Assembly (NCBI GenBank): GCA_003254925.1
Contig: QANZ01019712.1
Location: 92,633 to 156,632 of the forward strand
Length of the DNA: 64,000 bases
Reading direction: 5' to 3'
Source of the DNA: Chamaecrista fasciculata
Taxonomy: Eukaryota; Streptophyta; Magnoliopsida; Fabales; Fabaceae
Shown: positions 22,701 to 34,000 of the stretch, in pieces
Layout of the letters: the number at the start of each line of letters is the position of its first letter
Numbering within the stretch: position 1 is the stretch's first letter
Position numbers and translations under genes: made by a program
The notes under the pieces: generated by a model
What the model was told of the DNA's origin: nothing
Databases searched by the model: none
The model's input: the letters and a program-made list of their open reading frames with translations, nothing else

Positions 22701-22979
22701 GCCTACAAAGAGCGCATGGCCAAGTATTTCAATAAAAGGGTCAGACACCGATCCTTTGACGTTGGCGACCTCGTTCTTCGCGATGTGGCCAACGACCGCC
22801 TGAACCGCTCGCACGGCAAGCTCCATCCCAACTGGGAAGGACCATACCGAGTCACCAGAGTTATCCCTGGTGGCGCGTACGTGCTCTCTACTTTGGACGG
22901 CCGCCGCCTGCCTAATACATGGAATTTCGCGAGCCTCAGAAAGTATCTCGACCGCACGGTCAACAATATCACACTTTGA
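19740..22979 (+). CDS. pol: Tat element pol: reverse transcriptase, two RNase H domains, integrase
   Basis: This region encodes enzymes that copy and integrate the element. The frame is open from 19740; a GTG at 19812 is only a possible internal start, and I prefer entry by splicing. Visible domains in order: RT with FAWSASDMPG (pre-RT), PNGKWRMCVDFTDLN, YNVMPFGLKNAGATYQRMMD and the catalytic YVDDMV (about 20424). Next comes a gypsy-type RNase H (RPIYFSSKVL) that looks worn. A second RNase H follows with acidic residues in LYIDGASS, NNQAEYEALIAALE and VYSDSQLV. The integrase has an H-H-C-C finger (HEGLCGSH, then CQKCQEH near 22025) and the acidic triad in WGIDILGPF and ISDNGRQF plus a later Glu. 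A C-terminal basic tail ends at 22979. No frameshift is visible, so pol appears intact. Confidence 0.93.
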   Translation, partial: VEGARPKPSDTLVQIHFPGHPERTVSISADLPAQEQARLSDFLLANGDIFAWSASDMPGVDPQLVMHSLDVDDRPGIFQKKRVLGLERQLAAKEEVNKLLAAGFIRETKYPTWLSNVVLVPKPNGKWRMCVDFTDLNKATPKDLHPLPSIDKLVDNTCGYATLSFLDAFSGYNQIKMNPKDVDKTAFITEQGIYCYNVMPFGLKNAGATYQRMMDRFFQDNIGKNIEVYVDDMVVKTKAGGDHLVDLQEIFQILRHYRLRLNPAKCAFGVAGGKFLGFMISQRGIEANPDQCQAIIDMASPKTLKEVQRLNGRIAALHRFLARSGDRCLPFFKTLKGGKNFTWTAECEEAFQQLKAYLSRPPILTTPLPGKPIYVYLAATDVAVSSVLIIEEKDEQRPIYFSSKVLTGAETRYHLLEKLVYALLVSTRKLRPYYQQYVIIVRTDRPMRQIIHQPDIAGRLVNWSIELSEFGLSFEPRRAIKGQALADFVAEMTPANPTLIVWNLYIDGASSAKLRGAGVIVESPDGYSIEQAIDIRFPATNNQAEYEALIAALELAVGMGAQDIHVYSDSQLVVGHMKGDFEAKEPTILKYVEKAKYILRHHIRAAQFSHILRSKNTRADALAKLASKPDARSRSSIIRTTLERPSIEGPMVLAISTTADWRTPIMSYIRDGTLPADRNEARKVVRRAAHYFLWGNDLYRRGHSMPCLRCVGPNDARLILEELHEGLCGSHQAAPTLKRKVLISGYYWPTIIRDATALVKTCQKCQEHANRIHIPGEDMRPMESPWPFDVWGIDILGPFPTATGQRRFLIVAIDLFTKWIEAEPVKSISSAQMKTFVLQNILSRFGVPQRIISDNGRQFISESFRDFCAQYDISLGNTSVEHPSTNGQTELANRIILNGLKRRLDNAKGRWADELPTVLWSYRITPQESTGEAPYTLTYGSPAMIPAETAFLSDRVLYYNEEANRGCRAIALDELEEVREIASIRQAAYKERMAKYFNKRVRHRSFDVGDLVLRDVANDRLNRSHGKLHPNWEGPYRVTRVIPGGAYVLSTLDGRRLPNTWNFASLRKYLDRTVNNITL

Positions 22980-23595
22980 TTTCATTTATGTATTTTCACA
23001 TTTATGTAATCTCTTGTACGCTTTTACATGTTGCAATTACCTACTTTGTGTAACGATCGCCAATACACTACATCAATATAACTATGGCATTCTCTTGAAT
23101 TTATTCGATTCATTTACATTCGCGTTTGTTTCAATTACTCTCGCTTAGGCACAGCCTAACTCACAACGTCCCACTACACGTAATATACGCTCCAAAGAAG
23201 AGCTCGAAGGCTGGAGGGACGCCTCCATACGCTTTCATTCTGGCGCTCCGCGCGCCCATGAGCCGAGAAGTTGCTCATACGCCATGCTGGTCCATTACCT
23301 CGTGGCTGGCTAGCCCAAAAGTCCGATCGCCAACTCAGTTGGGCGGACACACACCCACATACATACACTTGCGCAAATATCAAACACAACAGATATGAAA
23401 TAACAGCAGTTATACTTATCGAAGCAAAAATAATTGGCCTTATGGCCTGCATTAATCAAGGCCAGACTGGCCACCAAATCTGTTTAAAGGGGCACATACG
23501 CCCCATACAAATCCACAATAAAAAAAAAAGAGGGCACACACGCCCAGAAAAATTCAGAACGGGGAACACCCCCGAGATTACAAGTTCAGGACGCT
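22980..23595 (+). other. Spacer between pol and the antisense gene
   Basis: This spacer lies between two convergent reading frames. I recognise no conserved protein; open frames at 23126-23398 and 23271-23759 lack domains. Confidence 0.5.
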
Positions 23596-26204
23596 CTAAT
23601 CGTCCAGAATCACCGGCCCGCCATCTCCCGGAGCATGATCGCCGCTGCCCTCTGCACCCCCGCTGTCCGGGACGATCAACATTTGCTCGACGTCCGGCTC
23701 ATTCCCCGCGGTGCTCTGGACGTCCGCCGGGGGCACATAACCTTCATCCCCTGGTCTGAGAGGGGACCGCCCTTCCTGAACCTCCAGCGCGTGGATGGTC
23801 CAATCTTCCGGCAGATCAGGCATTGGCGTCCCTGGCTCATCATCGTCCGCGCGCATCCGAATCTCCTCCCCGCCTCGTCCATCGGGCAACAACTCAAAAG
23901 TATAGTCGATGCCCGCCTCGTTCTGCCCCGGGTTCAAGAAGCTCAATTGCTTCCGGCAGTTCTCGAACCCCCGTGACGTGGCTTGGAGGTAAAACCAATA
24001 CCACTGGCGGCGTTCGTCTCGGCGCGCGCGCTCTAATCTCTAGGCCTCCCCCGCCCGGTACACCTCCAGCTCTGCTTTGGCGGCCGCAGCCTCCCCCCGC
24101 TGCACACCCGCCTCCTGCTCCGCCTTCTTCCTCCTCTCCCTCTCCTTCTTCTTCTCCTCCTCAAGCTTCTTCATCTCGGCCCGCCCGGCCTGAGCCTCCT
24201 CCACCGCCTTGTCCCTAGCAGCTTCCAGTGCTTTCAGCTGCTCAGCCCCGCCAGCCGTTCGGGCCTCCTCCCTCAGGCGGGCCACCTCCTTGGCCAGATT
24301 GTGGGACAGCGTCTGCGCCGCGTGACTGGCCACGGACGCCATCATACCATACGCTGCCGCATAATCCGCTGGCGGCCGCTTGTAGGCATCAGCCACCAGA
24401 GTGTCATGCCACTCGTAGGTACCATTGGAGTAGAGGGATTGGATAGAGGCAATTCCTGAAAATCGCCCGCTGAATGGTCGCGCCGGTAAATAAGGGAACT
24501 CAGCTTCCCCATTCTCGTTGACTCTCCGGGCGTCCGGCATCTCCATCCGGGGGTTGCTCGGGCCGTCGCCATCTGGATGGCTCACCTTGATGAACCGATC
24601 CAACTCAACGTCATCCCAGTGGATGAACATCCCGGGATCTGCTGCGCTGGCAACGCGCGCCCTCTTCGATGGCGGCTCCTCCCCCTCAGCTGGACCCTTC
24701 CCCCTCCCGTCCGGCCTCCTCTCCCTCGTTGACGGGCCCCCCGCCTGCCTCAGCCCACCAGGCGCTAACACTGGTGGCCCCGCCCTCCTCCTCGACGGGC
24801 TCGCCGACACCTGCCCCGCGCCCCCTGACGCCGTCTGAGCACGGGACGACGGGCCCGCACCCCTTGGCCTTCCCCCTGGCACAACAGGTGGCGCCCTCAT
24901 TCCTCCGGTGGCCCTGCCCTGCGCCCTCCCTGGCTCCCCACTTCTCTCCGCCCGGCCAACCGCGCCCGAGCTTCCGGCGCCCTGGGCTTCCGGCCTCCTC
25001 TGCGCCTCTTTCATTGCTGCAAAACCAATAACACACTCGTTAGACGCAGCCCAAACAACAAAGTCACACATGCAAAAGGAAAGTAAATGTTAGTGTTAGT
25101 TAAAATATTACATGTTTGTTCATAGTTTTTGTAAAAAGAGGTTAGCAGCCTATCCGTCCGCCGCTCCTCTTCGCTCAGATGCCCTCTCTTAATAGGGCTA
25201 GTCCCTGTGATGGCGTCCGACCACGCCACTGGAAACAACGGGCGATCATCCTCCTCCCTCACCCACCACGGGCTCTCCACATCGTTGTGCACCAGGGGGA
25301 AGTATCTATCCTTCCAATTCTTCCAATTGCTAATACTGGCCGGAAACCCAGATAGAGCATCCCCCTTCCTCTGGAGGTTCACCCGCCCGTTGTCCCCGAG
25401 CTTCACAGAAAACCAGTACAAGAATAACTTAACTGTGAGCTCCCTGCCCACTGTCCACGCAGCATACTGCAAAAATTTCATGCTCCTCCAGGCGTTCGCC
25501 GCCAACTGCGCTGGACAACAGTTGAGGTGATTCAGCACCTCCATCTCGAACTCCGTAAACGGAAGCTCGGAATCGCACTCCCGCAACAGAATTTCGTGAA
25601 CGATGAACCCACGCCGGTGAGTCCACCACATAGAATTGTTGCCATCCCACACGCCCATGGCCATGCCGCTCGCCTCCCGTTCCGAACCTGGCCCGAAGTA
25701 CGCCCCTTGGGCCGCCTCCAAATCTTCATCGGTGGCAAATTTGGAGGGCTCTGCTGGCGGCCCCGTGGTCGCCCTCACTTCGGGGTTCCCAAACCCCTCT
25801 GCGGCGTCCCACGCCACCTCGTCACGCGCCATGATCAGGCGCTCCCCCTCGGCCGCCGATCCGCTCAGGGGACCTGTTGGTTCTTCTCTCAACATTGGGG
25901 GCTCTCCCTCTGAACAGTCCGAGAGCTCCAACACTTGCTCCTCCGACACGTCTACTGGATCGTCTTCCACGTTCAATGGATGAGAAGTCGCCAGATCCAT
26001 ACCCCCTCTGTAGACAGTAAGTGCGCCCGCCCTCTCACTTGCTCTCCTGGCTAGTAACCTAGCCGCCCGCTGCACCGTTTCTTCTAACGACTGTCGAACC
26101 TCTTCCAAATCTAAAGAGCTACTGCCCTGTGTAGTCAAACTACTAACTCTACTCAGTTCTTCACCTTCTTCTAACTCCCTAATGACCACCATGGTCTCTA
26201 ACAC
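23596..26204 (-). pseudogene. Antisense gene of the Tat element (plant 'gypsy-type transposon' domain), two exons, one in-frame stop
   Basis: This gene lies opposite to gag-pol in the 3' part of the element. Exon 1 is 26204-25112 and exon 2 starts at 25016. The 95-bp intron has GTAATA and TTTTGCAG borders and keeps the frame. The predicted protein is 689 residues to a TAG near 24040. The same frame then continues open to 23596 (VILDD end), so a single stop seems to split a longer protein. Exon 1 has GFIVHEILL, LPFTEFEMEVLNHLNCCP and AWRSMKFLQY, the pattern of the plant PF04195-type domain found beside gypsy elements; the name is from memory. Exon 2 is Gly/Arg/Pro-rich, has a putative basic segment PPSKRARVA and then a long coiled coil (about 24040-24250). 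Function unknown; a regulatory or nucleic-acid-binding role is only inference. Confidence 0.7.
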
Positions 26205-27206
26205 TCGCCAGAAAAGTCAAAACACAAGGGATTAGGAGGTACCTGAAGACATAGTACGTTTGGTTGTTAGTTTGAAAGTTGAATAATTTGCGGCGCTCGC
26301 CCTGCTTATCAACTACTGCACACTCGTACCCTGGGAACCCTGCAAACAAGAAGGAAACACGTCATCATGACCGTACATTTGACGACCGCCTCACTCACAT
26401 GAGACGCCCGCTCCACAAACCCAGAAAACCCCAAACGTCACCTTCATCAGAAGGTACGAACACGATGAACAGTCACCCAGAAAACCCAGAAAAACCCAGA
26501 AACTCAACACCCTACACCCAAACCCACACCCATTTTTCGCTGCCTCACACTCACAGACTCACCATCCAGCGAACGACAACCGCTCTGTTCAGACACCCAA
26601 CCCATTTCCGCCATCACCCACGACGGCGGAACACCACCCAGAAAAACACGACACATCAACTTCTAACAGACACAAACCCTAACCCAGCGAATACACTACA
26701 GATTCGACGTAAAATACTCACCAGAAAGCCTTGTGCTCGAACGATTCTCCTTCACGATCACTTCTCTCCGTTTTTCGGCGGTGGTTCGACAACTCCGGCG
26801 ACTGGACTCTTCGGTTTCCTCTCTTCTCTCTCCTCAAATCGCTGGAATGTGTAAAAGTACAAAAGACACAACCTTTGGTCGTTTTATACCCTTGCGAGCG
26901 CGGCATACGAGGCGTTTTTTGTTTTTCAAATTTCTGCCTCCCGGGTAGCGACACGTGTCCCTGACAAGACAACCCTACCTACCACTCGCCCGCCCGCCAT
27001 GATCCACTGACTTTCCGTTTTCCCATGGAAGGCCGCCATTCCTCTTATTTCCTCTGCGCGGGGGACAAGTACTCCCGCACACTTTTGGGCGTTCGCCAAT
27101 AGACGCGAATACACCGCCCAAGCACGGATCCCATCGCACGCTCTCCAAATCTGTCATCCCGCTCGCCTTAAAGAACAGTACGACGAACGCGCTCGTAGAC
27201 TTCTTT
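26205..27206 (+). other. 3' untranslated part of the Tat element, upstream of the antisense gene
   Basis: This stretch runs from the antisense start codon to the 3' LTR. It should hold the antisense promoter if there is one, and could also use the 3' LTR. Open frames at 26279-26854 and 26718-26972 have biased composition but no domain. Confidence 0.5.
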
Positions 27207-27215
27207 AAGGAGGGA
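27207..27215 (+). other. Polypurine tract of the Tat element
   Basis: AAGGAGGGA lies four bases before the 3' LTR, the expected place for plus-strand priming. Confidence 0.8.
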
Positions 27216-27219
27216 CTTG

Positions 27220-27821
27220 TGATACATCACTATTTGGGCGTACGCCTAAACGGCCCTCGCACCGGGCCTCTTCTCCCCTCCGCATCTTGCGAAGCGCCCT
27301 CGAGTCAATCGGGCGCCCTAAACACACTTAGGGGCGGTCATGATCCATCCTGGAGCATGGCGCCCGTCCCCAAAATGACACGTGGCGACCCACGATCACC
27401 CTGCTCCGCAATCCACGCTACGGGAGATCGTGGGCTGCGAACCAGCTCACCCACGATCTCCAGTTCCTAGGCGCCCGCCTAGCGACACAACACGCAATCA
27501 CCCACGATTGCCTTGCTCCGCAAATCTCGGCCTCCACCATCTTCGCTGGTGGAGATCGTGTCCAGTACGTGGTCCGCCCCGCACGCTGACCACCCCTCTC
27601 CTCCCTGCTCTATAAATAGAGCCCATCTCACCAGTTCAAGGTTAGCTACTTCTTACACTCTGAAATTCTCTTACTCTCTGATTACTCTCTTACTAACTTG
27701 AGCGTCGGAGTACACTTCGCAGGGCCCCCCTGTGAAGCTCTTGCAGGTTCTTGCTCAACACTTGGCTCTCGCAGCCCTCTCCGGTGAACTAGGTAAGTGC
27801 CAGTCATTTTCCAGTTTATCA
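27220..27821 (+). repeat. 3' LTR of the Tat element
   Basis: It has the same 602-bp length and termini as the 5' LTR. Short open frames inside it are copies of those in the 5' LTR and are not genes. TATA box near 27611. The base run after it (TATCT) does not match the left flank. Confidence 0.93.
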
Positions 27822-28104
27822 TATCTGATTTTTTTTCTTCTTGCTCTTTGGTTAAAATCCAATTTAATTCATAGTAAAAATAAAAAAAAATAAATTGAAA
27901 TCCGTTGACAAAGCATACACGTTTATATGAGCTTATTGTTGGAGTCACCGACTTCTCTCTTTTTCTTTAGAATTATCTACAAATTTCTTATTTCTTAACA
28001 ACATGCCATGCATGTGTGATAAATACCAAACAAAATCTAGAAGGATCAATAAATGAGAGGACGAATGACGGTAAAACTAACGTATAGTCTATAACAAGTA
28101 TAAA

Positions 28105-28879
28105 TAGAGCTGTCAAAATGGGTTTCAACCCGTGGGTTGGACCCGTTTAACCCGCAAAAACGGTGAGCCGGGTTGATAGAATCTTGGCTCACCAATAATT
28201 TTAACCCGTGTGGGTTGGCTCACCTAACCCGCGAGCCATGGTGAGCCAACCCGGCGAGTCACCAACCCACCATGTAAAAAAAAATTTAATTCTAAAATTA
28301 AAAAACTAATAATTTAATTTCATTTTAAGCCTTCCACTAACCCAAATTACTCTTGACATCTCACTTTTCATATTCACTCACAAAAAGTCACAATAACTCT
28401 TAGTTGCCCTCTCTCTCACTCTCTCTCTCTCTCTCACTTTGCTTTTGCATTTTAAGAGTTGTCCTTGACTTTTGTATTGCAATTTGCAATATTTGATGAA
28501 TTAAATAGGTCTCAGGCCAAAAACACGATAGGTTGGAACGAAAATTAGCATGTGTGGAGTTTTCCATGTATTTTACAACACTTCAAGAACAATGCCAAGA
28601 GTTAGATTTGTTTGANNNNNNNNNNNNNNNNNNNNNNNNNNNNNNNNNNNNNNNNNNNNNNNNNNNNNNNNNNNNNNNNNNNNNNNNNNNNNNNTTAAAA
28701 AAAAAAAAAATTAAATTTTGGTGGGTTAAGTGAGCCAACCCGGCTCACCAAGATGGTGAGCCGGGTTGGCATAATCCTTGCTCACCAGAAATTCTGGCCC
28801 GCGTGAGCCAGCCCGCGTGAGCCGTAACCCGTGGTGGGCCAACCCGTGTGAGCCGGGTTGACCCACTTTGACCGCTCTA
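28105..28879. mobile_element. Non-autonomous hAT element with perfect 8-bp target duplication
   Basis: The left end TAGAGCTGTCAAAATGGG pairs with the right end read inward, TAGAGCGGTCAAAGTGGG. AGTATAAA stands on both sides (28097-28104 and 28880-28887). Subterminal arrays of 'aacccg', 'cgggttg' and 'ggctcacc' fill both ends. The middle has a (CT)n run near 28412-28435 and a gap of 79 N at 28616-28694. No transposase is visible. Confidence 0.85.
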
Positions 28880-28967
28880 AGTATAAATAAATAGGAGATG
28901 AACAGCTAGAAATATGGTGAGTAGGGATGTGTTTGGTATATTGTAATTTTAGATGTTAAAGTATTTT

Positions 28968-29821
28968 GGCGAAAGTCCTATTTTGGTCCTTCAGTTATGT
29001 TCAATGTTTCAAATTGGTCCCTTAGTTATTTTTCGTTCCATATTGGTCCCTCAGTTATGCTTAGTATTCCAAATTGGTCCCTCAGTTATTTTTTGTTCCA
29101 TATTGGTCCTTCAGTTATGCTTAGTGTTCCAAATTGGTCCCTCAGTTTTTCAAAATTTGACACAGTTGGTCCCTCAAACGTTTTCCATCCATTTTTCCGT
29201 TAATAAAAAAGACAAAATTGATTTTTAACTCCTAAAAGTTTAAATTTTTTGCATTAAAGACCTTTCTCTTTGTAATAGAACCAAAATGTAAGAAAGAAGA
29301 AATAAATGGGGGATTTTAGTTAATTTCACACAAAAACAATTTCTCTCTCTCTCTCTCTCCTCTCTCTCCATCTCTCCCTCTCTCTCTCGTCTCTCTCCCT
29401 CCCTCTTTCTCTGTCGTCTCTCTCTTCCTTTGTTGTGAAGGTCATACTCATTCATGCCTCTCACTTCGTAATTCATCTTCAACCTCGTGACTTGGCCGAC
29501 TACGGCGTATATGACATCCCAGACGTCGTTCTTAGCGGAAAATAGCGTCGTCGACTGTGATGAAACTTAGGAAGGTCCATTGGGGCTTCCGTCATAGAGC
29601 CTGTGCTTCGGCACGACCAATTCTCAATTCCGAAGCGGGGGCCGAAGCGTGGGCTCTACGATGGAAGCCCAATGGACCTTCCCAAGTTTCGTCACAGCCG
29701 ACGACCCCATTTTTCGCTAAGAACGATACTTGGGATGTCATATACGCTGCCTCCGGCCAAGTCACGAGGTTGAAGATGAATGACGAAGTAAGCGACATGT
29801 ATAAGTATGACCTTCAACAAA

Positions 29822-29887
<66 letters not shown>

Positions 29888-30279
29888 NGAGAGAGAGAGA
29901 GAGAGAGAGAGGGCCGAGAGACACGAGAGAGAAAAAAAAATTTTTGTGTGAAATAAACTAAAATCCCCTAGTTATTTCTTCTTTCTTACATTTTGATTCT
30001 ATTATAGAGAAAAAAGGTCCTTAATGCAAAAAATCAAAATTTTTAGGAGTTAAAAAACAATTTTGTCTTTTCTTTTAACGGAAAAATGGATGGAAAATGT
30101 TAGAGGGACCAACTGTGTCAAATTTTGAAAAACTGAGGGACTAATATGGAACAAAAAATAACTGAGGGACCAATTTGAAACACTAAGCATAACTGAAGGA
30201 CCAATAAGGAACGAAAAATAACTGAGGGACCAATTTGAAACATTGATCATAACTGGGGGACCAAAATAAGACTTTGGCC
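28968..30279. mobile_element. 1.3-kb palindromic Mutator-like foldback element with perfect 9-bp target duplication
   Basis: AAGTATTTT lies outside both ends (28959-28967 and 30280-30288). The left arm begins 'ggcgaaagtcctattttggt'; the right end read inward begins 'ggccaaagtcttattttggt'. Tandem 'ggtccctcagttat' phrases follow on each side. The inverted match continues inward: 'ttaacggaaaaatgga' against 'tccatttttccgttaa', a CT-rich run against a GA-rich run, then 'cttcaacctcgtgacttggc' against 'gccaagtcacgaggttgaag', and 'ggtccattggggcttccgtc' against its partner near 29660. The apex is near 29620. A transcript of either strand would form a hairpin with arms of about 600 bp. N at 29888 interrupts the GA run. 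Confidence 0.88.
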
Positions 30280-30288
30280 AAGTATTTT

Positions 30289-31027
30289 AAATACTTTAGT
30301 AAGCGATACTGTAATATAAAATATATAGTATTTATAATACCATTGTACCAGGCCAGTGCTTGATATGAACGTATACTAATAACTTAATTTTTAAAAACTT
30401 ATTGAATTCATAACTCAGTTCAAAGATTTAAAATCAAAACGATATAGTCTTTAATCTTTAAAAGATTTAAATTAGTTTATAAGAAAACTAATTAATATAT
30501 ATATTTTAATGTTTAAAATACTTAATCTTTTTTTTTTTAATCTTAACGGTCCAAAATTTGCACACAATGACACAAATTTGAAGTTCTTGATTTATGATTG
30601 AATTTTCCAATGCCAAAATTATTCCTTGCGAGACTTTATTGTATAATTTTATTGCATCTTTTATAATAAGATGTGGCATTAATGAGAAATGAGAAGTTAA
30701 AACACTAGAAATATTGCCGACATTTTCTTTCATTCCCGAGTCAATGAAAACCTATGGATGGTGTACATTTTGCATAGCCAAATAAGCTATCCATAATATA
30801 CATATTTCGTACAATAATAAATGAGCTACACCTTAAATTGAAAGATTTAAGTTTAAACCCTAAAGTCTATGTTGTTGAGAAGATTTGAGAGAGAATTAAT
30901 ACTCAACGCACCTCCTTTAACTTTTCATTATCAACCCGAATAAAATTAATCTTCCCTTAAAACATTACACGGAAACAAATAAGCATTTCGTCAACAATTG
31001 ATATGCATAGTGTATTGTGTAAACACA
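30289..31027 (-). other. 3' flank of DRP1A
   Basis: AT-rich sequence downstream of the DRP1A stop. It may include the 3' UTR. An open frame at 30506-30733 has no domain. Confidence 0.45.
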
Positions 31028-34000
31028 TCACTTAGACCAAACAACCGAATCTATTTCAGCTTGTGCACTTCGGTACAACTCAAGCCTCTTACAGAGAGAG
31101 ATGCGTCGTTCCATGATTGCAGGATCCTCATTCAACAACGATGACAAACGCTTTGTCTACAAAAGCATTTTAATATAATGTCTCATACTTCTCGTTAATT
31201 AGCCAAGTACAAAACTCTGAAAAATTACACTTTGGTATTACTTGATCACTTTAGTAACATGTTCTTTTAAATATGACATGTTGGCACCATGTTTTATTTG
31301 TCGTTAGCACTTTGGAAACCAAAACTCTTTTTTCATTTCTTTTGACAAAAAAAAGCATGTATAGGTCACATGCATGGTAAAAAACATGAGATCCAGCTTC
31401 CTAAATTCAGATTTCATGATTCAGTCTAAAAGAAACATGAAATCTTCTGCTTTTAAGTACGTACTGAATCGTGTTTTTAGGAGGCTAAATCATGAAATCT
31501 GAGTTTAGAATAGTGTATTTCATGTTTTTGACAATACACATAACCTGCACGTGCTATTTCCGTCAAGAGGTAATGGGAAAAAAATTTGGGTACCAAAATG
31601 TCACTTTAGAAAGAACAGGGTACCAAAATGGAACCCGTCCACACCTCAAGGTACCAAAGTGTGATTTACTCATAAAACTAAGTGAAATAAATGAAACCAC
31701 ACATCACATCACAGAACTTGAATTTATTTCTCACCTCCATTTTAACTAAGTCGGTGAAATAGAGATCAAGTAAGCTTCTTTTTGCCTCCCGCACTTGACA
31801 ATACACAATGCACTTGGGAATTGAGTGCCGTAGACTTGCACACACCATACTCACATATGACAAAACTGTGGTTCCTGTTTATAGCAGGGATTCAATCCAT
31901 TTCCCAAGTTATAAATAGAGTAAACTTTCAATTTAGTCCCTGAAAGATCATCGAGTTGAAAATTTAGTCCCTAAAAGATCAAAATGATATATTATTTAGT
32001 CCCTAAAAGATTAAAGCAGTGTACTATTTACTTCATAAAAAGGACTAATTAGTATACCATTTTAATATTTCAAGAGCTAAACTGTACATTTCAATCTTTT
32101 AGGGACCGAGTTGTCAGCTTGGTGGTCTTTTAGGGACCAAACTGATAGTTTACTCTAATAACTATTAGCCTTAAGCTCACTTCATTAAATTCATTTTACA
32201 AGACTTACCAATTCGTCTAACATATGAATCATTGTATCTTTCAAATATAGAATGTGTAGGATTTCCACCCTTGTCAAGATCTTGAGGAAGCTTACGAAAG
32301 AAATCAACTGTCAAATAGCCACACTCCATATCCACAAGCTGTAATGTTGCTTTCTTGCTTTCTTCCCTCATTCTTTCTAATGAATCAACTGCTGCTTTCC
32401 CAAGCTCGACCTGGAGACCAGGATACTGCTTCAACTCCTGTGAGTCATACAAACAAGCATCTTAAATTGGAGAAATAAGAAAAAGTTAAAAGGTATATAA
32501 TGTGGGAGGATGCTATATTAAATTGCCTTTGCCATTTTGGTCAAATAGCATTCTATCCACATCCCTATACCCATACACAAGCCCAATACTCTTTCACACA
32601 AAATTGAACCTAAATTGTCAAATCTCAACAAGGAGGAATAGATGGAAGAAAAAGAGAATAGTTGTAACTTGTAAGTATAGTAGTGACAGTCTTCTTGTTA
32701 CAATTCCTATAAGCAAACTCCCAACATAGAGGCCAAATATAATGTTAGATATTACCTCCAACATGTAGATTTATCCCTCACTTAGAAGTTAGGACAACTC
32801 CAAAATAGAAACATTCACAAATTGCTTTCAACAACCGAAGGCAGGTTTCTTATCTTGTGAAGACTAGGACAATATAAAAAACCAGCATTCTTACTTTCAG
32901 AGTTTCAGGCCATGTTCTTGGAAGCTTTATTGTATTCCATAAAATGCTGAGTTCTTCTTTAGGCATTAAATAAATCGTCAAAGTTCCATGTTGTAAATTC
33001 AACATACTTTATCTTCTCTACAATTTTAACAGCTCCAGATTGTGCACAAAGGTGCATAGAGTTAGAGAATAGTGCAAGAGTGTGTAAGCACACATAGCTT
33101 AATTACTTCCCCAAAATAATACCAAAACTCACCGCATGTTTTAAACTTCCAAAAGAAAACCTGTTTATTCTAGGTAACTTTGCAATATGCATACTAAACT
33201 TGCTACTAGAATTAATTAATAGGAAAAATTAGATGAGCTAGAAGTAGGGAAATTATTGAGAAAAAATATAAAGGAAAGAAATACAAGAAGCTGTAGACTA
33301 CGATATTGTCAAGAACATACCAGAGTCTCGCCAATAGCTTTGTGAACCAAGTCCTTTAACAGGGAATGAACCTGGAAGCATGCAAAGAAAAAGAAAAGCA
33401 AATAATTATGAACATTGAAAAATACAAGAATAAAATATGTAAACAAGCCAACTATGATGTGCATAATACATCAAACACAATTTATAAAATTCACCTGTGC
33501 AAATGCTTTCTAAGGGTTGAGAGTTTAAATTAGTAAGGGGGCTAAGTTATCAACTTAGACCTCAATTATTGGTGTGAATAAATTTCCATTTGGAGGAGCG
33601 TCTATGAGTATTGACCTTTTACTTGCTGGTTCAGACTCAATCATTAAGTTATTTGTTTAAAGTGATTTAAAAAGGGTGAACTAGAAATTCCGAGTTTTGT
33701 TTGAGAGAAAAATGGAAGTGTGGAAAATAAATAAATATCTTAATTGGACAACAACCTTATCCTCACAGGAACTGTTCTACTATATGTTAGTTGAGTTCAA
33801 GTCCATAATAACAGGTTCTATGAATTATTTGAACGAGGTAACCTTAACTGTCAATATTAAATAAAAGAGAAAACCTACTTTTTGGTCCCTGAATTGTTAC
33901 TGAGTCAATGATTTAGTCCCTGAATTGTAAGAAAATACGAATCAGTCCCTGAATTTTACACCATCGTCAACCTTTTGGTCCCTAACTTGTAGGAAACTAC

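Larger units (their letters stand above)
16537..27821 (+). mobile_element. Ty3/gypsy LTR retrotransposon, Tat lineage, about 11.3 kb, very young
   Basis: The parts in order are: 5' LTR 16537-17138, primer-binding site from 17140, gag-protease 17277-19483 (interrupted), intron-like spacer 19463-19739, pol (protease excluded) to 22979, antisense gene 26204-23596, polypurine tract 27207-27215, and 3' LTR 27220-27821. The order RT, RNase H, integrase marks Ty3/gypsy. A degenerate RNase H followed by a second intact one is the known mark of the Tat lineage. The two LTRs are both 602 bp and differ at about two positions. Its GC content is far above the flanks. The 5-mers outside the LTRs (GTATA left, TATCT right) do not match, so the usual target duplication is missing. 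It is not intact: gag is broken by a hAT end plus an assembly join. Confidence 0.93.

Noticed and set aside
23271-24838. Plus-strand open frames opposite the antisense gene of the Tat element
   Set aside because: They mirror a GC-rich coding strand; the minus frame has the recognisable domain and the splice structure.
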